A stretch of 40,644 nt of DNA from Pseudomonadota bacterium (GCA_023458595.1 JAEWYT010000026.1:1-40644); one strand, 5' to 3'. Shown: positions 16,370 to 24,714, counted from the stretch's first letter. Notes: a model not told the origin generated them from the letters alone. Numbers and translations are program-made.

Positions 16370-17581
16370 CTACCGCTCAACGAGCGCCATGCGCTGGTTG
16401 TACCAATTCATGAAGCCCGAGGTCAGCAGGCTCAGCGTCAGGTAGACCGCCATCCAGATGCCGATGACCTCGATGGCCTGGCCGGTCTGGTTCAGGATCG
16501 TGCCACCGACCGAGACGAGATCCGGATAGGCGATGGCGACGGCCAGCGACGAGTTCTTGGTCAGGTTGAGGTACTGGTTCGTCAGCGGCGGGATGATGAC
16601 GCGCATCGCCTGCGGGATGACGACCAGCCTGAGCGTCGGCCCCTGGCGCAGGCCGAGCGAATGGGCGGCCTCGGTCTGCCCGTGACTGATCGCAAGAATG
16701 CCGGCGCGCACGATCTCGGCGATGAAGGAGGCGGTATAGATCGACAGCGCCAGCAGGAGCGCAAGAAATTCGGGGATCAGCACGAAGCCTTGACCCGACT
16801 GGAAGCCGCGCTTCAGCATCGGACCGGTATCGAGGAACTCCGGGAAATCGAGCCGGATCGGCATGCCGGACAGCAGGTAGACGACGAGCGGCAGGCCGAC
16901 GATGAGGGCGAGCGCGGCTCGACCCACCGGGAACTGCCGCCCGGTCTCGATCTGCCGCCGGCGCGCCCACGCGTCGACGCCGAAGGTCGCCAGGACACCG
17001 ACCAGAAAGGCGATCACGGTCGGCAGCGAGCCGCTCTCGAAGATCGGGCGCGGACCGTAGAGGCCGCCGATGTTCAGGTGGAAGGAATCGAACAGCGACC
17101 ACTTCTCGCGCTTGCCGGGCACCGCGCGCAGCACGGCGAAGTACCAGAAGAATATCTGCAGCAGCAGCGGGATGTTGCGGACGATCTCGATGTAGACGTA
17201 GGCGATGCGCGAGATCACCCAGTTCGTCGACAGCCGGGAAATGCCGATGACGAAACCGAGGACCGTGGCGAAGACGACGCCTAGGAAGGCGACGAGAAGG
17301 GTGTTGAGAAGGCCGACGAGCAGGGCCTGGCCGTAGCTCGACGTCTCGGAATAGGGCACCAGCGACTGGATGATGCCGAAGCCCGCGGTCGTGCTCAGGA
17401 ACTTGAACCCGGACGCGATGTTCTGGCGTTCGAGGTTGGCTATCGTGTTGGTGACGATCTCGTAGCCGAAGAAGACCAGGACCGCGACCAGCAGGAGCTG
17501 AAAGAAGATGCCGCGGACTTTCGGGTCGTAGAAAACCGACGCACGGGCGGACTCCGCCTGCACTGTGTGCTGTACGGCCAT
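16370..17581 (-). CDS. aapQ: General L-amino acid ABC transporter, permease AapQ
   Basis: This 403-residue partner permease has an N-terminal helix, a large loop carrying NTIANLERQNIASGF, and a C-terminal transport domain with the EAA-type loop AAHSLGLRQGPTLRLVVIPQA. The NQYLNLTKNSSLAVAIAYPDL stretch is characteristic of the Aap/Bzt permeases. It is separated from aapJ by about 170 bases holding a strong hairpin, so it is probably transcribed by read-through at lower level than the binding protein. Confidence 0.94.
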   Translation of the reverse strand: MAVQHTVQAESARASVFYDPKVRGIFFQLLLVAVLVFFGYEIVTNTIANLERQNIASGFKFLSTTAGFGIIQSLVPYSETSSYGQALLVGLLNTLLVAFLGVVFATVLGFVIGISRLSTNWVISRIAYVYIEIVRNIPLLLQIFFWYFAVLRAVPGKREKWSLFDSFHLNIGGLYGPRPIFESGSLPTVIAFLVGVLATFGVDAWARRRQIETGRQFPVGRAALALIVGLPLVVYLLSGMPIRLDFPEFLDTGPMLKRGFQSGQGFVLIPEFLALLLALSIYTASFIAEIVRAGILAISHGQTEAAHSLGLRQGPTLRLVVIPQAMRVIIPPLTNQYLNLTKNSSLAVAIAYPDLVSVGGTILNQTGQAIEVIGIWMAVYLTLSLLTSGFMNWYNQRMALVER

Positions 17582-17713
17582 GTTCCCCCTCCACTGGCAC
17601 CCGGGATGGCCTTTTGCGGGCGCCTAAACTCGAAAACTCGCACGGGAGCGGGAAACGGATTGCCGGCGTCAGCGCCGCATTTTCTGTCGTCGATCCGATG
17701 CCGCACCCGTAAA

Positions 17714-17744
17714 CGACCCCCGGCCGGTTTGCGGCCGGGGGTCG
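17714..17744 (-). terminator. Intercistronic hairpin after aapJ (attenuator or mRNA stabiliser)
   Basis: A perfect 13-bp stem (CGACCCCCGGCCG with CGGCCGGGGGTCG) and 5-base loop start 10 bases past the aapJ stop. On the minus strand it is followed only by TTTAC, so it is a weak terminator at best. Such hairpins behind binding-protein genes commonly protect the upstream mRNA and reduce downstream expression. Confidence 0.75.
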
Positions 17745-17753
17745 AGGAGTCGA

Positions 17754-18770
17754 TCAGCGGACCGGCGGCGCGTACATGATACCGCCCTTGGACCACAGCG
17801 CGTTGATGCCGCGCGCGATGCCGAGCGGCGTCGCCGGGCCGACGTTGCGGTCGAAGACCTCGCCGTAGTTGCCGACCGCGGCGATGGCGTTGACGGCCCA
17901 GTCGGTCCCCAGGCCCACGCCCTCGCCGAAGGCACCCTCGGTGCCGAGCAGGCGCTTGATCTCCGGATTGTCCGCGTTCTTCATCTCGGCGACGTTCGCC
18001 TGGGTCACGCCGAGCTCCTCGGCGTTGATCAGGGCGAACAGCACCCACTTGGAGATATTGAACCACTGGTCATCGCCCTGGCGCACGGCCGGGCCGAGCG
18101 GCTCCTTGGAGATGATCTCCGGCAGCACCATGTGCTCGTCCGGATTGGTCAGCTTCAGGCGCTGGGCATAGAGGCCCGAGGCGTCCGTCGTGTAGACGTC
18201 GCAGCGGCCCGCGTCATAGGCGGCGACGACCTCGTCGGCCTTCTCGAAGGCGACGATCTCGTACTCCATGTTGTTGGCGCGGAAGTAGTCGGCGACGTTG
18301 AGTTCGGTCGTCGTGCCGGTGTTGGTGCACACCGAGGCGCCGGACAGCTCGAGCGCCGAGGAGACGCCGAGCGACTTGCGGACCATGAAGCCCTGGCCGT
18401 CGTAGTAGGAAACGCCGGCGAAGTTCAGGCCGAGCGAGGTGTCGCGGCCCATCGTCCAGGTCGTGTTGCGCGACAGGATGTCGACTTCACCCGACTGCAG
18501 TGCGGTGAAGCGCTCCTTGGCGGAAAGCGGCGTGAACTTCACCGCGTCGCCGTTGCCGAAAATGGCGGCGGCGACGGCACGGCAGTAGTCCACATCGAGT
18601 CCGGTCCAGTTGCCCTTGTCATCCGGATTGGAGAACCCGGGCAGGCCCTGGCTAACGCCGCACTGGACGAAGCCCTTGGCCTTGACGTCGTCGAGCGTCG
18701 CGGCGGACGCGGCCGTAGCCACCAGTCCGAATGCCGCGCCGAGCAGTACCGGCATCAGTTTGTTTTTCAT
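17754..18770 (-). CDS. aapJ: General L-amino acid ABC transporter, periplasmic binding protein AapJ
   Basis: The 338-residue precursor has a signal peptide (MKNKLMPVLLGAAFGLVATA, cleavage near ASA) and a family 3 solute-binding fold. It begins LDDVKAKGFVQCGVSQGLPG, with the two-Cys pattern typical of AapJ/BztA, and contains VDILSRNTTWTMGRD. It delivers L-amino acids to AapQM. I prefer the second of two adjacent ATGs (18770), seven bases from GAAGG; the first ATG is at 18773. Divergent metC is the neighbour reported for rhizobial aap operons. A hairpin follows the stop. Confidence 0.95.
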   Translation of the reverse strand: MKNKLMPVLLGAAFGLVATAASAATLDDVKAKGFVQCGVSQGLPGFSNPDDKGNWTGLDVDYCRAVAAAIFGNGDAVKFTPLSAKERFTALQSGEVDILSRNTTWTMGRDTSLGLNFAGVSYYDGQGFMVRKSLGVSSALELSGASVCTNTGTTTELNVADYFRANNMEYEIVAFEKADEVVAAYDAGRCDVYTTDASGLYAQRLKLTNPDEHMVLPEIISKEPLGPAVRQGDDQWFNISKWVLFALINAEELGVTQANVAEMKNADNPEIKRLLGTEGAFGEGVGLGTDWAVNAIAAVGNYGEVFDRNVGPATPLGIARGINALWSKGGIMYAPPVR

Positions 18771-18934
18771 CATGCAGCCTTCTCTGTTACCCATTGGATT
18801 ACGTCTGGTTTCCGTGTAGATCGGACCCGTTTGTCGCCCGGATCCGCCGTTATCCACTCCCCCACTGGTGAGCGGCCCGCTCGGGTCCTCTTTCGGGACC
18901 ACGACGGGCCAGACCCGCGCATCACAGGCGATTA

Positions 18935-18948
18935 TGACCGTTTGGTCA
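18935..18948. promoter_or_regulatory. TGACC-N4-GGTCA palindrome between aapJ and metC
   Basis: TGACCGTTTGGTCA is a perfect 5+5 inverted repeat in the divergent control region, about 70 bases before metC and 165 before aapJ. This form resembles operators of TetR-type repressors. The cognate regulator is not in the window. Confidence 0.45.
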
Positions 18949-19018
18949 AGGCTATTCGGCCCACCGAATAGTTGCGCAACAGAAAGCAACGCCACCGACG
19001 AGAGAAGTTCAGGCCATC

Positions 19019-20209
19019 ATGGGAACCGAAGGTAACAAGGGCTCGCATCGTATCGATACCGAAATCGTCACTGTCGGACGCGTGCCGTCCGAGCAGTTCG
19101 GCTACGTGAATCCTCCGGTCTACCGGGGCTCGACGGTGCTCTATCCAGATCTGGAGCATTTCGAGAAGCGCCAGGCCCGGTATCCCTATGGCCGATACGG
19201 CAGCCCGACCACGGACTCGCTGGAGGCCGGCATGACGCTTCTGGAAGGTGGCGCAGGCACCGTGCTGGCCGCCTCCGGCCTGTCGGCGATCGTCATCGCG
19301 CTGCAGGCGATCGCCAAGGCCGGCGACCACGTGCTGATCACGGATTCCTGCTACGCGCCGACCCGCAAGTTCTCCGACGGACTGCTGGCGCGCTTCGGCG
19401 TCACGGTCGAATACTACGACCCGCGCATCGGCGGAGGCATCGCCGATCTCGTGCGTCCCGAGACCTCGGTGATCTTCCTGGAGTCGCCCGGCTCGCAGAC
19501 TTTCGAGGTGCAGGACATCCCGGCGATCACCGAAGTGGCCCGCAAACACGATATCGTGACGATGATCGACAACACCTGGGCGACGCCCGTCTTCCTGCGT
19601 CCGCTCGACCTCGGCGTCGACATCTCGATCCATGCGGCGACCAAGTATGTCGGCGGCCATTCCGACGTGATGCTTGGCACGATCACGGCCAACGAGAAGA
19701 CCTTTGCCAGGGTGAAGGAGACCTGGCACCTCCTCGGCGAGTGCGCCGGTCCGGACGTCGCCTGGCTCGGCCAGCGGGGCCTGCGCACGCTTTCGGTGCG
19801 CGTGCACCGGCAGATGGCGGCGGGCCTCGAAGTCGCCCGCTGGCTCGAAGGGCGGCCGGAGGTCGCGCAGGTCCTCCATCCCGCGCTCGAAAGCCATCCC
19901 GACCACGGCCTGTGGAAGCGCGACTTCAAGGGCGCGACCTCGCTGTTCTCGATCGTGATGAAGCCGGGACCGAAGGCGGCGCTCGCGGCCTTCGTCGACG
20001 ACCTCGAGCTGTTCGGGATCGGCGCGTCGTGGGGCGGCTACGAGAGCCTCGTGCTGCCCTTCGATCCGCGCGCGGTGCGTACCGCGACGAAATGGAACGC
20101 GGAGGGCCCGGCGGTGCGCCTGCACATCGGCCTCGAGGACACGGCCGATCTCGTCGCCGATCTGGGCGCCGGCCTGGAGCGCTGGCGCAAGGCCGGCGGC
20201 GGCGCCTGA
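19019..20209 (+). CDS. metC: Cystathionine beta-lyase
   Basis: This PLP enzyme cleaves cystathionine to homocysteine, pyruvate and ammonia in methionine synthesis. The 396 residues carry YGRYGSPT (57-64, phosphate contact from the partner subunit), DNTWATP with Asp184 on the pyridine nitrogen, and the Schiff-base lysine K209 in HAATKYVGGHSD. The WGGYESL segment near the C-terminus favours beta-lyase over gamma-synthase, though Cys/Met-metabolism enzymes overlap in activity. Only a weak ribosome site precedes the ATG. It is divergent from aapJ. Confidence 0.9.
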   Translation: MGTEGNKGSHRIDTEIVTVGRVPSEQFGYVNPPVYRGSTVLYPDLEHFEKRQARYPYGRYGSPTTDSLEAGMTLLEGGAGTVLAASGLSAIVIALQAIAKAGDHVLITDSCYAPTRKFSDGLLARFGVTVEYYDPRIGGGIADLVRPETSVIFLESPGSQTFEVQDIPAITEVARKHDIVTMIDNTWATPVFLRPLDLGVDISIHAATKYVGGHSDVMLGTITANEKTFARVKETWHLLGECAGPDVAWLGQRGLRTLSVRVHRQMAAGLEVARWLEGRPEVAQVLHPALESHPDHGLWKRDFKGATSLFSIVMKPGPKAALAAFVDDLELFGIGASWGGYESLVLPFDPRAVRTATKWNAEGPAVRLHIGLEDTADLVADLGAGLERWRKAGGGA

Positions 20210-20264
20210 TCGCGCCGCCATGACGGCTGCACGGTCTCGCTTCCGATCGATCAAGGAGCGCACG

Positions 20265-21239
20265 ATGCGCGGATCGCTACTGGCCCTTCTGCTTGCCGGC
20301 ACATTCGCCGCGACCGCGTCGGCCAACGACTCCTCGGCCGAACTCGGTGCCGGCGGCATCCGCCTCGTGCCCAACTGGGACATCGTGCTCGACCGCGAGG
20401 ATCTCTATCTGTCGCCGGACCGCGTCGACGTGCGCTACGTGTTCCGCAACACGAGCGACCAGCCGGTCCGGCTGCTCGTCGCCTTTCCGCTTCCCGACGT
20501 CGACATGTCCGACCTGTTCGAAGTGCCGATCGACATCCCCTCCCCCGAGAGCGACAACTTCGTCGACTTCCAGGTTAGCGCGAACGGGGCGCCGGTGCCG
20601 GTTCAGGTCGACCAGCGCGTCACCGCCCAGGGCATCGACCGCACCGATCTGCTCGACAGCCTGTCGATCCCGCTCAATCCGTTTTCGGAGAAGACCTATC
20701 GGGCGCTCGCCTCCGTCGATCCCTCGACGGGCGCGGAACTCGCACGCCTCGGCGTCGGCTACTCCGACGAGCCGCAGGCGCCGCTCCGTCCGTTCTGGAC
20801 GCTGAAGACGGTATTCTACTGGGAGCAGGAATTCCCGCCGATGGCGCAGACGGTGATCGAGCACACATACCGCCCGGTCGTCGGGCAAGGCTTCTTCGGC
20901 GCCTTCATCTTCGGCGGCGAGGATCAGAACGGATACCTGTCCGACTACTGCGTCGACCGTTCGATGGAGTCGGCGATCCGCAAGCGCATCCAGCAGGCCG
21001 GCGGCGACTATCTGATCGAGCACCGTCTCGCCTACATCGTCACCACCGCGCGCAACTGGCGCGGGCCGATCGGCGAGTTCCACCTCATCATCGACAAGTC
21101 CGATCCGGGCTGGCTCGTAAGCCTGTGCCAGGACGATCTGAAGAAGGTCGCGCCGACCCGGTTCGAGTTCGCCGCGAAGGACTACGTGCCGGAGAACGAC
21201 ATCAAGGTGTTGTTTCTCTCCCCGCCGCCGCCTCGATGA
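20265..21239 (+). CDS. Exported DUF4424 family protein
   Basis: The 324-residue precursor has a signal peptide (MRGSLLALLLAGTFAATASA) followed at once by the family opening NDSSAELGAGGIRLV. The sequence then runs into beta-rich segments such as VDVRYVFRNTSDQPVRLLVAFPLPD. A pair of Cys in the C-terminal third (SDYCVDRS, SLCQDD) could form a disulfide. No function is established for the family; it is probably periplasmic. AAGGAG seven bases before ATG 20265 sets the start, so the upstream in-frame ATG 20220 is rejected. It follows metC by 55 bases and may be co-transcribed. Confidence 0.82.
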   Translation: MRGSLLALLLAGTFAATASANDSSAELGAGGIRLVPNWDIVLDREDLYLSPDRVDVRYVFRNTSDQPVRLLVAFPLPDVDMSDLFEVPIDIPSPESDNFVDFQVSANGAPVPVQVDQRVTAQGIDRTDLLDSLSIPLNPFSEKTYRALASVDPSTGAELARLGVGYSDEPQAPLRPFWTLKTVFYWEQEFPPMAQTVIEHTYRPVVGQGFFGAFIFGGEDQNGYLSDYCVDRSMESAIRKRIQQAGGDYLIEHRLAYIVTTARNWRGPIGEFHLIIDKSDPGWLVSLCQDDLKKVAPTRFEFAAKDYVPENDIKVLFLSPPPPR

Positions 21240-21267
21240 CGGTCGGCGGCGGGCCGTCGATCGCCGT

Positions 21268-21633
21268 CTAGGCGCGCCGGCGCGGCCGCTCCTCGCCGTA
21301 GAAGCCGTACTGGACGGCGACGTTCGAAACCGCCAGGCGAAGCGCCGCGGACGGCTGCGGATCGATCGCCTTGAGCACCGCCCCGACCATGCGCCGGGCG
21401 AGTTGCGGATCGTCGTTCGCGGAGAGCAGCATCTCGCCGGGCGCGCGCGCCGGCGGCGGGACTTCGCCGGAGGCGAGCCACTCGGCGAGATGATCGGTCA
21501 GGGCGCGCCGCGCGTTCACGACGGCTTCGTCGAGGCTGCGCCCGGACGAACGGCACCCCGGCAGGTCTGGAAAGCTCACCAGCCATTCGAGGCTGTCGAG
21601 CGGATAATGAATCAACGCTATATATCCAGTCAT
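21268..21633 (-). CDS. HicB-like protein, apparently without a HicA partner
   Basis: The N-terminal half (YIALIHYPLDSLEWLVSFPD, then LPGCRSSGRSLDEAVVNAR) is a HicB partial-RNase-H fold, as found in type II antitoxins. The C-terminal half (ARRMVGAVLKAID.. AALRLAVSNVAVQYGF) may be the DNA-binding part but is not a clear ribbon-helix-helix. The 121-residue start is fixed by GGAGG seven bases before ATG. No roughly 60-residue HicA frame is visible on either side: downstream is convergent DUF4424 and upstream is tRNA-Arg. It may be a solitary regulator or a remnant of a lost pair. Confidence 0.72.
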   Translation of the reverse strand: MTGYIALIHYPLDSLEWLVSFPDLPGCRSSGRSLDEAVVNARRALTDHLAEWLASGEVPPPARAPGEMLLSANDDPQLARRMVGAVLKAIDPQPSAALRLAVSNVAVQYGFYGEERPRRRA

Positions 21634-21837
21634 CGTAACGCCTCCTTGGCAGCCCCTTTCGGGACCGGCCCTGCGACCGGCGCCGCGCCACCGATGCGCA
21701 CTATGACGCAGAGGCATGGCCGTATGATGTCGAGGACATGACGATGTGACGTCTATTCGCCGGCCCGGCCGCCTCGCCTCATCCGACCGTCGGGGAGACG
21801 TCGGCCGGTCTTCCCTCCGGGCCGGACGGCGGACGGA

Positions 21838-21914
21838 TGGCGACCCCGGCAGGACTCGAACCTGCGACATGCAGCTTAGAAGGCTGCCGCTCTATCCAGC
21901 TGAGCTACGGGGCC
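21838..21914 (-). tRNA. tRNA-Arg (anticodon TCT)
   Basis: The minus strand folds as a full cloverleaf. The acceptor is GGCCCCG with CGGGGTC (one G-T pair), the D-arm has GCTCAGCTGGATAGAGC, the anticodon stem GCAGC / GCTGC encloses CTTCTAA, and the T-arm is GCAGG TTCGAGT CCTGC. Discriminator G and an encoded CCA follow. It reads AGA codons, which are rare in this GC-rich genome. Confidence 0.96.
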
Positions 21915-21952
21915 GTCTCAAGGGGCATGCGCCCGGGGGCGCGATCGCCCGA

Positions 21953-22258
21953 TCAATGAGTCCACTGGCCAATCCGGTTGTACCGGAAATTGTCGGAGTA
22001 CACGACGGTGCGTCGTTTCGGGTCGTGCGGCTCGGACACGGTATAAGGAATGCCGTTGCGCTCGGCGTACTCGATCGCGGCTTCCTTGGTCGGAAACGTC
22101 AGGCGCAGCTGCTGCCTGGTGTCGGCCGAGCTCGTATAGCCCATCAGCGGCTCCACCGCGCGGGGCACCTCCTGCTCGAACTGCAGCATCCACTCCTGCG
22201 TCCTTCCCTTGCCGGACTGCATGGCCGTCTTGGCAGGCTTGAAGATCCGCGCCGACAT
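21953..22258 (-). CDS. Complex I accessory subunit (NDUFS4-like, ETC complex I family)
   Basis: The 101-residue soluble protein resembles the NDUFS4/AQDQ accessory subunit of NADH:ubiquinone oxidoreductase, found in mitochondria and alphaproteobacteria. Key stretches are WMLQFE, EPLMGYTSSADTRQQLRLTF and PTKEAAIEYAERNGIPYTV, followed by a basic C-terminus. It likely stabilises the NADH-oxidising arm of complex I. The ATG at 22258 is preferred, with GGGA close upstream; longer frames run into tRNA-Pro. It sits 45 bases after tRNA-Pro and 38 before tRNA-Arg on the same strand, so all three are probably on one primary transcript. Confidence 0.88.
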   Translation of the reverse strand: MSARIFKPAKTAMQSGKGRTQEWMLQFEQEVPRAVEPLMGYTSSADTRQQLRLTFPTKEAAIEYAERNGIPYTVSEPHDPKRRTVVYSDNFRYNRIGQWTH

Positions 22259-22303
22259 GTTCCCTAAACTCCCAAGCTCTCGCCACACGTGGTCGGGGTC
22301 GAT

Positions 22304-22380
22304 TGGTCGGGGCAGCAAGATTCGAACTTGCGACCCCCTGCTCCCAAAGCAGGTGCTCTACCAGGCTGAGCTATACCCCG
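22304..22380 (-). tRNA. tRNA-Pro (anticodon TGG)
   Basis: On the minus strand the acceptor is CGGGGTA with TGCCCCG, the anticodon stem CCTGC / GCAGG encloses TTTGGGA, and the T-arm is GCAAG TTCGAAT CTTGC. Discriminator A and an encoded CCA follow. Confidence 0.96.
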
Positions 22381-22497
22381 GGCCACCCCCAAGAGGTACC
22401 GCGTATCTAGCGATTCCGATCGAAGGCCGCAAGCAGCCGATCGGACCGCCCCGACGATACTGGACGACAAAGCCTGCGGCTTCGTTACAGTCATACT

Positions 22498-22614
22498 ATG
22501 GGACGGAAGGACGACGGGTTCGAAACGGAGCGGCGCTGGCGCTGGTTCGGGCGCGTCATGCTCGCGGTCATGGCGCTGGCGCTGGTGGCGATCGCGCTGC
22601 TCGCGGACAAGTAG
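22498..22614 (+). CDS. Small single-pass membrane protein (38 residues)
   Basis: A short frame encodes a charged, Trp/Arg-rich N-terminus (GRKDDGFETERRWRWFGR) and one hydrophobic helix (VMLAVMALALVAIALLA) ending in DK. That gives a plausible N-in single-span peptide. There is no Shine-Dalgarno sequence; the ATG follows TACAGTCATACT, which might serve as a -10 for a leaderless mRNA, but this is weak. It ends 9 bases before the convergent DUF192 stop. Function is unknown; the main support is the sensible membrane topology in an otherwise empty gap. Confidence 0.5.
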   Translation: MGRKDDGFETERRWRWFGRVMLAVMALALVAIALLADK

Positions 22615-22623
22615 GCGCGGCCG

Positions 22624-23082
22624 CTACTCGGCGTTGCCGAACATCTTGTGACGAACGACGTCGCCGTGCTTCAGGCCGATCTCGTCGGCGATGCCGGCGT
22701 TGAGCTCCAGCACCGCGCGCACCGGCCCCTTCGAGGAAACGATGTCGGTCGAGAACGGCGTCGTGTTGCGCGCGATCCGGTGGACGGTTCCGTCCGCCTC
22801 GATGAACACCATGTCGAGCGGGATGTACGTGTTCTGCATCCACATCTGCGCCTCCGCGTCGGCGCCGAAGTCGAACAGCATGCCGGCGTCGTCGGCCATC
22901 GACCGGCGGAACATCAGGCCGCGGCCGCGCTCCTGCGGCGTGACCGCCATCTCGACGGTGAACGGGTGCGAGCCGGTCGCGGTGTCCACGACGAGCGTCG
23001 ACGTCTCGAAGGCGGCGGCGGGCAGCGCGGCGACCAGCAGCCACAACGAGAAAAGCGCGGCCGAAACCGCGCTCCCGGACAT
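22624..23082 (-). CDS. Exported DUF192 family protein
   Basis: The 152-residue precursor has a signal peptide (SAALFSLWLLVAALPAAAF) and a DUF192 domain. Family marks are ERGRGLMFRRSMADDAGMLF, the core MWMQNTYIPLDMVFIEADG, and AVLELNAGIADEIGLKHGD. No biochemical function is established for this small beta-barrel family. It starts 35 bases after the double-CSD gene on the same strand, a pairing I recall as recurring in alphaproteobacteria. The ribosome site is weak. The start is the first Met that leaves a proper signal peptide. Confidence 0.85.
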   Translation of the reverse strand: MSGSAVSAALFSLWLLVAALPAAAFETSTLVVDTATGSHPFTVEMAVTPQERGRGLMFRRSMADDAGMLFDFGADAEAQMWMQNTYIPLDMVFIEADGTVHRIARNTTPFSTDIVSSKGPVRAVLELNAGIADEIGLKHGDVVRHKMFGNAE

Positions 23083-23117
23083 CTTGCGTGAAACCGCCCC
23101 GATCAACGCGACGGCGA

Positions 23118-23702
23118 TCAGTGCGACGGGGGACCGCCGCCGCCGTCGGGACGGATCTCGGCGGCCATCAGTCCCTTCGGTCCCGGACCGAAGCGCACCA
23201 GCAGGGTCTGGCCGGGGCGCAACTCGGCGAAGCCGAAGCGCCGCAGCGTCTCCATGTGAACGAAGATATCCGGCGTCCCCTCGCCGCGCGTCAGGAACCC
23301 GTAGCCGCGAACGCGGTTGAACCATTTCACCTCGACCCGCTCGAACTCGCCCGTCGGCGTGACGTTGACATGCGTGCGCGGCGGAACCTGGGCGGGATGG
23401 ATCGCGGTCGACTCGTCGATCGAGACGATGCGGAACGCCTGCAGACCCTTCGGACGGTCGAGCGCCTCGCAGACGATGCGGGCACCTTCGTACGCGGTCT
23501 GGTATCCGTCGCGCCTCAGGCAGGTGACGTGCAGCAGCACGTCCGGCAGCCCGTTGTCCGGCACGATGAATCCGTAGCCCTTGCCCGCGTCGAACCATTT
23601 GATCGTGCCGACGACCTCTATGACGTCGACCGACCCCTCTTCGCTTGGCTCAATGGCCACGCCAATCTCTGGCGCGATTTTGGCCCCCATTCCAGACTCC
23701 AA
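23118..23702 (-). CDS. Cold-shock protein with two cold-shock domains
   Basis: Two CSDs make up this 194-residue cytoplasmic nucleic-acid-binding protein. The first (about 30-95) has RNP1 KGYGFIV and RNP2 DVLLHV; the second (about 120-185) has RNP1 RGYGFLT and RNP2 DIFVHM. The linker is IHPAQVPPRTHVNVT. An acidic 25-residue N-terminus and a Gly/Pro tail are extra. Doubled CSD proteins are typical of alphaproteobacteria and act as RNA chaperones in cold or stationary phase. An alternative Met at residue 5 is possible. It probably leads an operon with the DUF192 gene. Confidence 0.9.
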   Translation of the reverse strand: MESGMGAKIAPEIGVAIEPSEEGSVDVIEVVGTIKWFDAGKGYGFIVPDNGLPDVLLHVTCLRRDGYQTAYEGARIVCEALDRPKGLQAFRIVSIDESTAIHPAQVPPRTHVNVTPTGEFERVEVKWFNRVRGYGFLTRGEGTPDIFVHMETLRRFGFAELRPGQTLLVRFGPGPKGLMAAEIRPDGGGGPPSH

Positions 23703-23817
23703 CGTCCGTACGCGACGCCCGACGACGTAGCCGCCGCCCCCCGATTCGCAATGAGGATATCATTGCATCATCTTCGTGGAAGGCCAAATCGACAGAACAC
23801 TTCATTCGCCGTCGCGA

Positions 23818-24588
23818 TCAGCCGTTGAGTGTGGATAAAGGCTCCATCACCGTGCCGATGTCGTCGCCGACGAGGAGGTCGGCATAGGGGTCGAGATCGG
23901 TCGGTTCGCGATTGACGATGACGAGACGCGCGCCGTTTCTCTTCGCGACGAGCGGAAATCCGGCGGCGGGATAGACGACGAGCGAGGAACCGATCGCGAG
24001 GAAGAGATCGCAGTCCTCCGTCGCCGCGTGGGCGCGCAGCATCGCCTCCTGCGGCATCGGCTGGCCGAAGGAGATCGTCGCCGTCTTGACGATGCCGCCG
24101 CAGTCGCGGCAGTCCGGCGCCTCGCCGGTCGCCTCGAAGCGCTCGCGGATGTCGTCGATCTCGTGACGCAGGCCGCAGTCGAGGCAGAGCGCGTAGGTCG
24201 TGTTGCCGTGCAGCTCGATGACGCGGCTCTCCGGCACGCCCGACATCTGATGAAGGTTGTCGATGTTCTGGGTGATGACGTGCGCGACCTTGCCGATGCG
24301 CACGAGGTGGGCGATCGCGTTGTGGCCGCGGCCGGGGCGCGCCGCGCGGAAGGTCGGCTCCATCGCGAACTTGCGCCGCCAGGCTTCGGCGCGCATCTCG
24401 GCGGAGGCGACGTAGTCCTGGTAGTCGATCGGGCTGAACTTCGTCCACATGCCGCCGGGGCCGCGGAAGTCGGGGATGCCGCACTCCGTCGAGATGCCGG
24501 CGCCGGTGAAGACGGTGACGCGGCCGGCTTCGCGCACCATGCGTGCCAGCCGTTTGGCCGGCGGCTCGAGATCGTCCATCAGTCCCAT
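23818..24588 (-). CDS. cobB: NAD-dependent protein deacylase (sirtuin)
   Basis: This SIR2 enzyme removes acyl groups from lysine, consuming NAD. The 256 residues show the NAD loop TGAGIS (28-33) with GIPDFRG, the TQNID motif (106-110), catalytic His127 in HGN, and a zinc site from Cys135, Cys138, Cys160 and Cys163. The Tyr/Arg pair that marks desuccinylases (class III YxxR) is not evident at the expected place, where FSPIDYQDYV occurs, so general deacetylase activity is more likely. A second in-frame ATG lies three codons in. It is divergent from the glyoxalase gene. Confidence 0.9.
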   Translation of the reverse strand: MGLMDDLEPPAKRLARMVREAGRVTVFTGAGISTECGIPDFRGPGGMWTKFSPIDYQDYVASAEMRAEAWRRKFAMEPTFRAARPGRGHNAIAHLVRIGKVAHVITQNIDNLHQMSGVPESRVIELHGNTTYALCLDCGLRHEIDDIRERFEATGEAPDCRDCGGIVKTATISFGQPMPQEAMLRAHAATEDCDLFLAIGSSLVVYPAAGFPLVAKRNGARLVIVNREPTDLDPYADLLVGDDIGTVMEPLSTLNG

Positions 24589-24714
24589 CGTGTCGATCCA
24601 GCTCTTGTGCGCGGGTCGCGGCCTTGGCCCGGCGCGCGGGGCGGCCTAGTTTGCCCGCCTGAGAGGCGCGGCGGAAGACGGCCGCGCCTGCGTCCAGCAC
24701 CGGGAGAACCCGCC

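Noticed and set aside
15011..17284. A 757-codon plus-strand frame opposite aapM and aapQ
   Set aside because: Low-complexity His/Gln/Asp/Arg composition opposite clear permease genes.
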